Part shown: positions 53,734-64,000 of the stretch, piece by piece
Numbering within the stretch: position 1 is the first letter of the stretch
How the letters are laid out: each line of letters begins with the position of its first letter
Assembly: GCA_951230915.1 (NCBI GenBank)
Contig: OX579637.1
Coordinates: 7,440,001-7,504,000 of the forward strand
Length of the DNA stretch: 64,000 bases
From: Antitrichia curtipendula
Lineage: Eukaryota; Streptophyta; Bryopsida; Hypnales; Leucodontaceae
Reading direction: 5' to 3'
Notes under the pieces: model-generated
What the model saw: only the letters and a program-made list of their open reading frames with translations
Told to the model about the DNA's origin: nothing
The model's database searches: none
Made by a program: the position numbers and the translations under genes

Positions 53734-55149
53734 TTAGCGTGCATGAAATATTAAAAGGATCCGCCATGCCCTGTAGTTTGGGGATCCAAATTCAATTGTC
53801 ATGGAATTTCGTGGCCAATTGACTAGATCAAAACATTGTACAAGTTGTAAATAATCCCCACATGTAGAATCCATGTGGGTATTCCATTCATGCCGCAATA
53901 TGCTAATTTTATAACGTGCATGAAATATTAAAAGGATCCGCCATGCCCTGTAGTTTAGGGATCCAAATTCAAATGTCATGGAATTTGTTGGCCAATTGAC
54001 TAGATCAAAACAATGTACAAGTTGTAAATAATCCCCACATGTAGAATCCATGTGGGTATTCCATTCATGCCGCAATATGCTAATTTTATAACGTGCATGA
54101 AATATTAAAAGGATCCGCCATGCCCTGGAGTTTGGGGATCCAAATTCAAATGTCATGGAATTTCTCGCCCGATTGACTAGTTCCAAAAAATGTACAAGTT
54201 GTAAATAATCCCCACATGTAGAATCCATGTGGGGATTCCATTCATGGCGCAATATGCTAATTTTATTACGTGCATAAAATATTAAAAGGGTCCGCCATGC
54301 CCTGGAGTTTGGGGATCCAAATTCAAATGTCATGGAATTTCTCGCCCAATTGACTAGTTCCAAAAAATGTACAAGTTGTAAATAATCCCCACATGTAGAA
54401 TCCATGTGGGGATTCCATTCTTGCCGCAATATGCTAATTTTAATACGTGCATAAAATATTAAAAGGATCCGCCATGCCCTGTAATTTGGGGATCCAAATT
54501 CAAATGTCATGGAATTTGTTGGCCAATTGACTAGATCAAAACAATGTACAAGTTGTAAATAATCCCTACATGTAGAATCCATGTGGGGATTCCATTCTTG
54601 CCGCAATATGCTAATTTTAATACGTGCATCAAATATTAAAAGGAGCCGCCATGCCCTGTAATTTGGGGATCCAAATTCAAATGTCATGGAATTTGTTGGC
54701 CAATTGACTAGATCAAAACAATGTACAAGTTGTAAATAATCCCCACATGTAGAATCCATGTGGGGATTCCATTCATGCCGCAATATGCTAATTTTATAGC
54801 GTGCATGAAATATTAAAAGGATCCGCCATGCCCTGTAGTTTGGGGATCCAAATTCAATTGTCATGGAATTTCTTGGCCAATTGACTAGATCAAAACATTG
54901 TACAAGTTGTAAATAATCCCCACATGTAGAATTCATGTGGGGATTCCATTCTTGCCGCAATATGCTAATTATATTACGTGCATAAAATACTAAAAGGATC
55001 CGCCATGCCCTGTAATTTGGGGATCCAAATTCAAATGTCATGGAATTTCTTGGCCAATTGACTAGATCAAAACAATGTACAAGTTGTAAATAATCCCCAC
55101 ATGTAGAATCCATGTGGGGATTCCATTCATGCCGCAATATGCTAATTTT
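53734..55149 (+). repeat. 8-unit HOR of 1416 bp, copy 2
   Basis: Copy of 52318-53733. The differences cluster in one unit: near 54440 it reads TTTAATACGTGCATAAAAT for TTTATTACGTGCATGAAAT. Near 54534 it reads CTAGATCAAAACAATG for CTAGTTCCAAAAAATG. Several changes together in one unit beside long identical stretches suggest a conversion tract. Confidence 0.87.
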
Positions 55150-56919
55150 TTAGCGTGCATGAAATATTAAAAGGATCCGCCATGCCCTGTAGTTTGGGGA
55201 TCCAAATTCAATTGTCATGGAATTTCGTGGCCAATTGACTAGATCAAAACATTGTACAAGTTGTAAATAATCCCCACATGTAGAATCCATGTGGGTATTC
55301 CATTCATGCCGCAATATGCTAATTTTATAACGTGCATGAAATATTAAAAGGATCCGCCATGCCCTGTAGTTTAGGGATCCAAATTCAAATGTCATGGAAT
55401 TTCTTGGCCAATTGACTAGATCAAAACAATGTACAAGTTGTAAATAATCCCCACATGTAGAATCCATGTGGGGATTCCATTCATGGCGCAATATGCTAAT
55501 TTTATTACGTGCATAAAATATTAAAAGGGTCCGCCATGCCCTGGAGTTTGGGGATCCAAATTCAAATGTCATGGAATTTCTCGCCCAATTGACTAGTTCC
55601 AAAAAATGTACAAGTTGTAAATAATCCCCACATGTAGAATCCATGTGGGGATTCCATTCTTGCCGCAATATGCTAATTTTAATACGTGCATAAAATATTA
55701 AAAGGATCCGCCATGCCCTGTAATTTGGGGATCCAAATTCAAATGTCATGGAATTTGTTGGCCAATTGACTAGATCAAAACAATGTACAAGTTGTAAATA
55801 ATCCCCACATGTAGAATCCATGTGGGTATTCCATTCATGCCGCAATATGCTAATTTTATAACGTGCATGAAATATTAAAAGGATCCGCCATGCCCTGTAG
55901 TTTGGGGATCCGAATTCAAATGTCATGGAATTTCTCGCCCAATTGACTAGTTCCAAAAAATGTACAAGTTGTAAATAATCCCCACATGTAGAATCCATGT
56001 GGGGATTCCATTCATGGCGCAATATGCTAATTTTATTACGTGCATAAAACATTAAAAGGGTCCGCCATGCCCTGGAGTTTGGGGATCCAAATTCAAATGT
56101 CATGGAATTTCTCGCCCAATTGACTAGTTCCAAAAAATGTACAAGTTGTAAATAATCCCCACATGTAGAATCCATGTGGGGATTCCATTCTTGCCGCAAT
56201 ATGCTAATTTTAATACGTGCATAAAATATTAAAAGGATCCGCCATGCCCTGTAATTTGGGGATCCAAATTCAAATGTCATGGAATTTGTTGGCGAATTGA
56301 CTAGATCAAAACAATGTACAAGTTGTAAATAATCCCTACATGTAGAATCCATGTGGGGATTCCATTCTTGCCGCAATATGCTAATTTTAATACGTGCATC
56401 AAATATTAAAAGGAGCCGCCATGCCCTGTAATTTGGGGATCCAAATTCAAATGTCATGGAATTTGTTGGCCAATTGACTAGATCAAAACAATGTACAAGT
56501 TGTAAATAATCCCCACATGTAGAATCCATGTGGGGATTCCATTCATGCCGCAATATGCTAATTTTATAACGTGCATGAAATATTAAAAGGATCCGCCATG
56601 CCCTGTAGTTTAGGGATCCAAATTCAATTGTCATGGAATTTCTTGGCCAATTGACTAGATCAAAACATTGTACAAGTTGTAAATAATCCCCACATGTAGA
56701 ATTCATGTGGGGATTCCATTCTTGCCGCAATATGCTAATTATATTACGTGCATAAAATACTAAAAGGATCCGCCATGCCCTGTAATTTGGGGATCCAAAT
56801 TCAAATGTCATGGAATTTCTTGGCCAATTGACTAGATCAAAACAATGTACAAGTTGTAAATAATCCCCACATGTAGAATCCATGTGGGGATTCCATTCAT
56901 GCCGCAATATGCTAATTTT
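55150..56919 (+). repeat. 8-unit HOR, expanded copy 3 (10 units, 1770 bp)
   Basis: Begins like copies 1 and 2, then from about 55390 loses one unit of the standard order and gains three. CATGGCGC occurs twice, at 55482 and 56013 (531 bp apart). A new GATCCGAATTC variant appears near 55908. It ends at the same CTAATTTTTTAGCGTGC unit near 56911. Confidence 0.82.
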
Positions 56920-59900
56920 TTAGCGTGCATGAAATATTAAAAGGATCCGCCATGCCCTGTAGTTTGGGGATCCAAATTCAATTGTCATGGAATTTCGTGG
57001 CCAATTGACAAGATCAAAACATTGTACAAGTTGTAAATAATCCCCACATGTAGAATCCATGTGGGTATTCCATTCATGCCGCAATATGCTAATTTTATAA
57101 CGTGCATGAAATATTAAAAGGATCCGCCATGCCCTGTAGTTTAGGGATCCAAATTCAAATGTCATGGAATTTGTTGGCCAATTGACTAGATCAAAACAAT
57201 GTACAAGTTGTAAATAATCCCCACATGTAGAATCCATGTGGGTATTCCATTCATGCCGCAATATGCTAATTTTATAACGTGCATGAAATATTAAAAGGAT
57301 CCGCCATGCCCTGTAGTTTGGGGATCCGAATTCAAATGTCATGGAATTTCTCGCCCAATTGACTAGTTCCAAAAAATGTACAAGTTGTAAATAATCCCCA
57401 CATGTAGAATCCATGTGGGGATTCCATTCATGGCGCAATATGCTAATTTTATTACGTGCATAAAATATTAAAAGGGTCCGCCATGCCCTGGAGTTTGGGG
57501 ATCCAAATTCAAATGTCATGGAATTTCTCGCCCAATTGACTAGTTCCAAAAAATGTACAAGTTGTAAATAATCCCCACATGTAGAATCCATGTGGGGATT
57601 CCATTCTTGCCGCAATATGCTAATTTTAATACGTGCATAAAATATTAAAAGGATCCGCCATGCCCTGTAATTTGGGGATCCAAATTCAAATGTCATGGAA
57701 TTTGTTGGCCAATTGACTAGATCAAAACAATGTACAAGTTGTAAATAATCCCCACATGTAGAATCCTTGTGGGCATTCCCTTCTTGCCGCAATATACTAA
57801 TTTTATTACGTGCATGAAATATTAAAAGGGTCCGCCATGCCTTGTAGTTTGGGGATCCAAATTCAAATGTCATGGAATTTCTCGCCCAATTGACTAGTTC
57901 CAAAAAATGTACAAGTTGTAAATAATCCCCACATGTAGAATCCATGTGGGGATTCCATTCTTGCCGCAATATGCTAATTTTATTACGTGCATAAAATATT
58001 AAAAGGATCCGCCATGCCCTGGAGTTTGGGGATCCAAATTCAAATGTCATGGAATTTGTTGGCCAATTGACTAGATCAAAGCAATGTACAAGCTGTAAAT
58101 AATCCCCACATGTAGAATCCATGTGGGGATTCCATTCATGCCGCAATATGCTAATTTTAATACGTGCATGAAATATTAAAAGGATCCACCATGCCCTGTA
58201 GTTTGGGGATCCAAATTCAAATGTCATGGAATTTCATGGCCAATTGACTAGATCAAAACAATGTACAAGTTATAAATAATCCCTACATGTAGAATCCTTG
58301 TGGGCATTCCCTTCTTGCCGCAATATACTAATTTTATTACGTGCATGAAATATTAAAAGGATCCGCCATGCCCTGGAGTTTTGGGATCCAAATTCAAATG
58401 TCATGGATTTCTCGCCCAATTGACTAGTTCCAAAAAATGTAGAAGTTGTAAATAATCCCCACATGTAGAATCCATGTGGGGATTCCATTCATGCCGCAAT
58501 ATGCTAATTTTATAACGTGCATGAAATACTAAAAGGATCCGCCATGCCCTGTAGTTTAGGGATCCAAATTCAAATGTCATGGAATTTGTTGGCCAATTGA
58601 CTAGTTCCAAAAAATGTACAAGTTGTAAATAATCCCCACATGTAGAATCCATGTGGGGATTCCATTCTTGCCGCAATATGCTAATTTTAATACGTGCATA
58701 AAATATTAAAAGGATCCGCCATGCCCTGTAGTTTGGGGATCCAAATTCAATTGTCATGGAATTTCTTGGCCAATTGACTAGATCAAAACATTGTACAAGT
58801 TGTAAATAATCCCCACATGTAGAATTCATGTGGGGATTCCATTCTTGCCGCAATATGCTAAATTTATTACGTGCATAAAATACTAAAAGGATCCGCCATG
58901 CCCTGTAATTTGGGGATCCAAATTCAAATGTCATGGAATTTGTTGGCCAATTGACTAGATCAAAACAATGTACAAGTTGTAAATAATCCCCACATGTAGA
59001 ATCCATGTGGGGATTCCATTCATGCCGCAATATGCTAATTTTATAGCGTGCATGAAATATTAAAAGGATCCGCCATGCCCTGTAGTTTGGGGATCCAAAT
59101 TCAATTGTCATGGAATTTCTTGGCCAATTGACTAGATCAAAACAATGTACAAGTTGTAAATAATCCCCACATGTAGAATCCATGTGGGTATTCCATTCAT
59201 GCCGCAATATGCTAATTTTATAACGTGCATGAAATATTAAAAGGATCCGCCATGCCCTGTAGTTTGGGGATCCGAATTCAAATGTCATGGAATTTCTCGC
59301 CCAATTGACTAGTTCCAAAAAATGTACAAGTTGTAAATAATCCCCACATGTAGAATCCATGTGGGGATTCCATTCATGGCGCAATATGCTAATTTTATTA
59401 CGTGCATAAAACATTAAAAGGGTCCGCCATGCCCTGGAGTTTGGGGATCCAAATTCAAATGTCATGGAATTTCTCGCCCAATTGACTAGTTCCAAAAAAT
59501 GTACAAGTTGTAAATAATCCCCACATGTAGAATCCATGTGGGGATTCCATTCTTGCCGCAATATGCTAATTTTAATACGTGCATAAAATATTAAAAGGAT
59601 CCGCCATGCCCTGTAATTTGGGGATCCAAATTCAAATGTCATGGAATTTGTTGGCCAATTGACTAGATCAAAACAATGTACAAGTTGTAAATAATCCCCA
59701 CATGTAGAATCCTTGTGGGCATTCCCTTCTTGCCGCAATATACTAATTTTATTACGTGCATGAAATATTAAAAGGGTCCGCCATGCCTTGTAGTTTGGGG
59801 ATCCAAATTCAAATGTCATGGAATTTCTTGGCCAATTGACTAGTTCCAAAAAATGTACAAGTTGTAAATAATCCCCACATGTAGAATCCATGTGGGGATT

Positions 59901-62900
59901 CCATTCTTGCCGCAATATGCTAATTTTATTACGTGCATAAAATATTAAAAGGATCCGCCATGCCCTGGAGTTTGGGGATCCAAATTCAAATGTCATGGAA
60001 TTTCTTGGCCAATTGACTAGATCAAAACAATGTACAAGTTATAAATAATCCGTACATGTAGAATCCTTGTGGGCATTCCGTTCTTGCCGCAATATACTAA
60101 TTTTATTACGTGCATGAAATATTAAAAGGATCCGCCATGCCCTGGAGTTTTGGGATCCTAATTCAAATGTCATGGAATTTCTCGCCCAATTGACCAGTTC
60201 CAAAAAATGTACAAGTTGTAAATAATCCCCACATGTAGAATCCATGTGGGGGTTCCATTCTTGCCGCAATATGCTAATTTTATTACGTGCATAAAATATT
60301 AAAAGGATCCGCCATGCCCTGGAGTTTGGGGATCCAAATTCAAATGTCATGGAATTTCTTGGCCAATTGACTAGATCAAAACAATGTACAAGTTGTAAAT
60401 AATCCCCAGATGTAGAATCCATGTGGGGATTCCATTCTTGCCGAAATATGCTAATTTTATTCCGTGCATGACATATTAAAAGGATCCGCCATGCCCTATA
60501 GTTTGGGGATCCAAATTCAAATGTCATGGAATTTCTTGGCCAATTGACTAGTTCAAAGAATGTACAAGTTGTAAATAATCCCTACATGTAGAATCCTTGT
60601 GGGGATTCCATTCTTGCCGCAATATGCTAATTTTATTACGTGCATAAAGTATTAAAAAGATCCGCTATGCCCTGTAGTTTGGGAATCCAGATTGAAATGT
60701 CATGGAATTTCTCGCCCAATTGACTAGTTCCAAAAAATGTACAAGTTGTAAATAATCCCCACATGTAGAATCCTTGTGGGGATTCCATTCGTGCCGCAAT
60801 ATGCTAATTTTATAACGTGCATAAAATATTAAAAGGATCCGCCATGCCCTGTAGTTTGGGGATCCAAATTCAAATGTCATGGAATTTGTTGGCCAATTGA
60901 CTAGATCAAATTAATGTACAAGTTGTAAATAATCCCACATGTAGAATCCATGTGGGGATTCCATTCTTGCCGCAATATGCTAATTTTATAACGTGCATAA
61001 AATATTAAAAGGATCCGCCATGCCCTGTAGTTTGGGGATCCAAATTCAAATGTCATGGAATTTGTTGGCCAATTGACTAGATCAAAACAATGTACAAGTT
61101 GTAAATAATCCCCACATGTAGAATCCATGTGGGGATTCCATTCTTGCCGCAATATGCTAATTTTATTACGTGCATGAAATATTAAAAGGATCCGCCATGC
61201 CCTGTAATTTCGGGATCCAAATTCAAATGTCATGGAATTTGTTGGCCAATTGACTAGATCAAAACAATGTACAAGTTGTAAATAATCCCCACATGTAGAA
61301 TCCATGTGGGGATTCCATTCTTGCCGCAATATGCTAATTTTATTACGTGCATAAAATATTAAAAGGATCCGCCATGCCCTGGAGTTTGGGGATCCAAATT
61401 CAAATGTCATGGAATTTCTTGGCCAATTGACTAGATCAAAACAATGTACAAGTTATAAATAATCCCTACATGTAGAATCCTTGTGGGCATTCCCTTCTTG
61501 CCGCAATATACTAATTATATTACGTGCATAAAATATTAAAAGGATCCGCCATGCCCTGGAGTTTAGGGATCCAAATTCAAATGCCATAGAATTTCTTGGC
61601 CAATTAACTAGTTCCAAAAAAAGTACAAGTTGTAAGTAGTCCCTACATGTAGAATCCCTGTGGGCATTCCCTTCTTGCCGCAATATACTAATTTTAATAC
61701 GTACATGAAATATTAAAAGGGTCCGCCATGCCCTGTAGTTTGGGGATCCAAATTCAAATGTCATGGAATTTCTCGACCAATTGACTAGTTCCAAAAAATG
61801 TAGAAGTTGTAAATAATCCCCACATGTAGAATCCATGTGGGGATTCCATTCATGCCGCAATATGCTAATTTTATTACGTGCATGAAGTATTAAAAGGATC
61901 CGCCATGCCCTGTTGTTTAGGGATCCAAATTCAAATGTCATGGAATTTCTCGCCCAATTGACTAGTTCCAAAAAATGTACAAGTTGTAAATAATCCCCAC
62001 ATGTAGAATCCATGTGGGGATTCCATTCTTGCCGCAATATGCTAATTTTAATACGTGCATAAAATATTAAAAGGATCCGCCATGCCCTGTAATTTGGGGA
62101 TCCAAATTCAAATGTCATGGAATTTGTTGGCCAATTGACTAGATCAAAACAATGTACAAGTTGTAAATAATCCCTACATGTAGAATCCTTGTGGGCATTC
62201 CCTTCTTGCCGCAATATACTAATTTTATTACGAGCATGAAATATTAAAAGGATCCGCCATGCCCTGTAATTTGGGGATCCAAATTCAAATGTCATGGAAT
62301 TTGTTGGCCAATTGACTAGATCAAAACAATGTACAAGTTGTAAATAATCCCCACATGTAGAATCCATGTGGGGATTCCATTCATGCCGCAATATGCTAAT
62401 TTTATAAAGTGCATGAAATATTAAAAGGATCCGCCATGCCCAGTAGTTTGGGGATCCAAATTCAATTGTCATGGAATTTGTTGGCCAATTGACTAGATCA
62501 AAACAATGTACAAGTTGTAAATAATCCCCACATGTAGAATCCATGTAGGGATTCCATTCTTGCCGCAATATGCTAATTTTAATACGTGCATGAAATATTA
62601 AAAGGGTGCGCCATGCCCTGGAGTTTGGGGATCCAAATTCAAATGTCATGGAATTTCTCGCCCAATTGACTAGTTCCAAGAAATGTACAAGTTGTGAATA
62701 ATCCCCACATGTAGAATCCATGTGGGGATTCCATTCTTGCCGCAATATGGTAATTATATTACGTGCATAAAATATTAAAAGGATCCGCCATGCCCTGGAG
62801 TTTGGGGATCCAAATTCAAATGCCATGGAATTTCTTGGCCAATTAACTAGTTCCAAAAAAAGTACAAGTTGTAAATAGTCCCTACATGTAGAATCCCTGT

Positions 62901-64000
62901 GGGCATTCCCTTCTTGCCGCAATATACTAATTTTAATACGTGCATGAAATATTAAAAGGGTCCGCCATGCCCTGTAGTTTGGGGATCCAAATTCAAATGT
63001 CATGGAATTTCTCGCCCAATTGACTAGTTCCAAAAAATGTACAAGTTGTAAATAATCCCCACATGTAGAATCCATGTGGGGATTCCATTCTTGCCGCAAT
63101 ATGCTAATTTTATTACGTGCATAAAATATTAAAAGGATCCGCCATGCCCTGGAGTTTGGGGATCCAAATTCAAATGTCATGGAATTTCTTGGCCAATTGA
63201 CTAGATCAAAACAATGTACAAGTTATAAATAATCCGTACATGTAGAATCCTTGTGGGCATTCTTTTCTTGCCGCAATATACTAATTTTATTACGAGCATG
63301 AAATATTAAAAGGATCCGCCATGCCCTGGAGTTTTGGGATCCAAATTCAAATGTCATGGAATTTCTCGCCCAATTGACCAGTTCCAAACAATGTACAAGT
63401 TGTAAATAATCCCCACATGTAGAATTCATATGGGGGTTCCATTCTTGCCGCAATATGCTAATTTTATTACGTGCATAAAATATTAAAAGGATCCGCCATG
63501 CCCTGTAATTTGGGGATCCAAATTCAAATGTCATGGAATTTGTTGGCCAATTGACTAGATCAAAGCAATGTACAAGCTGTAAATAATCCCCACATGTAGA
63601 ATCCATATGGGGATTCCATTCATGCCGCTATATGCTAATATTAATACGTGCATGAAATATTAAAAGGATCCACCATGCCCTGTAGTTTGGGGATGCAAAT
63701 TCAAATGTCATGGAATTTCTCGCTTAATTGACTAGTTCCAAAGAATGTACAAGTTGTAAATAATCCCCACATGTAGAATCCATGTGGGGATTCCATTCTT
63801 GCCGCAATATGCTAATTTTATTACGTGCATGAAATATTAAAAGGATCCGCCATGCCCAGTAGTTTGGGGATCTAGATTCAAATGTCATGGATTTCTTGCC
63901 CAATTGACTAGTTCCAAAAAATGTAGAAGTTGTAAATAATCCCCACATGTAGAATCCATGTGGGGATTCTATTCTTGCCGCAATATGCTAATTTTATTAC
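56920..64000 (+). repeat. Right satellite domain, mixed units with an 11-unit-offset duplication
   Basis: About 40 units. About 57165-58055 matches 59111-60000 at offset 1946 bp (11 units minus 1), sharing GATCCGAATTC, CATGGCGC (57429 and 59375) and GCCTTGTAGTTTGG. The TTATAAATAATCC unit recurs near 58270, 60040, 61455 and 63225. Blocks near 61500-61830 and 62750-63060 share AATAGTCCCTAC or AGTAGTCCCTAC and resemble 37620-37920. The window ends inside a unit. Confidence 0.78.

Larger units (their letters stand above)
1..64000. repeat. 177-bp tandem satellite array filling the window
   Basis: The same unit recurs every 177 bp from first base to last: TCAAATGTCATGG begins at 1, 178, 355 and 532 and stays near multiples of 177 throughout. 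That gives about 361 units, all in one orientation; I saw no inverted unit and no foreign insertion. The consensus is about 38% G+C with three CpG sites. Units differ by point changes and occasional 1-bp indels. Unit length and head-to-tail order fit a centromeric or pericentromeric satellite of a eukaryote, which is inference. The family itself is not recognised. Confidence 0.98.

Noticed and set aside
2182..63948. Dozens of long minus-strand open frames encoding a 59-residue repeat
   Set aside because: They follow the satellite period, start and stop wherever a unit happens to have ATG, an indel or the GTTAATAA change, and have no unique ends or recognised domain. A chance open frame in a 177-bp tandem repeat explains them.
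1..64000. CRISPR array
   Set aside because: There are no short repeats separated by unique spacers; the whole 177-bp unit repeats, with no cas-like genes and no leader.
1..64000. Transposon or retroelement insertion inside the array
   Set aside because: Reading through, every stretch kept the satellite phase; I saw no long terminal repeats, target-site duplications or foreign sequence.
1..64000. rDNA spacer subrepeats or telomeric repeats
   Set aside because: No rRNA sequence and no short telomere-type repeat appear, and 64 kb of a uniform 177-bp unit is too long for spacer subrepeats.

Overview
The whole 64 kb window is one uninterrupted tandem satellite array. The repeat unit is 177 bp (about 361 units, all in the same orientation) and runs from the first base to the last. 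I found no unique flanking DNA, inserted transposon, RNA gene or credible protein-coding gene. The consensus unit is about 38% G+C (67 of 177 bases, counted by hand). Phase is kept very well: over blocks of 13 to 91 units, coordinates drift by only 0 to 4 bp from exact multiples of 177.

This is nuclear DNA of a eukaryote. The unit length (about one nucleosome plus linker), strict head-to-tail order and nested higher-order repeats (HORs) are typical of centromeric or pericentromeric satellites in plants and animals. I do not recognise the family. From memory it resembles neither primate alpha satellite nor the Arabidopsis 178-bp repeat, and I cannot name the species or confirm centromere function. 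Each unit carries a strong inverted repeat (12-bp arms, 7-base loop at consensus positions 62-92), two GGATCC sites 25 bp apart, and more short palindromes than chance predicts.

Layout by larger-scale repeat structure: 1-5610, diverged units with scattered old block duplications. 5611-10035, tandem 12/13-unit blocks (2124 and 2301 bp). About 10036-19410, 17-unit HOR of 3008 bp (two full copies, one partial, plus an offset relative upstream). 19411-23130, mixed units with a local 3-unit duplication. About 23130-34490, tandem duplication of about 5.5 kb (31 units, differing by whole-unit gains and losses). 34491-37820, mixed units. About 37820-43850, 15-unit HOR of 2654 bp (two copies, one partial). 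About 44434-51535, 13-unit HOR of 2301 bp and a shorter relative. 51536-56919, 8-unit HOR of 1416 bp, the cleanest and probably youngest amplification. 56920-64000, mixed units with an 11-unit-offset duplication.

One minus-strand frame stays open through the consensus unit because 177 is divisible by 3. It gives long repetitive open frames of up to 602 codons. I treat them as by-products of the satellite, not genes. The interest of the window lies in the HOR layout, subfamily zoning and dyad symmetry, not in encoded functions.
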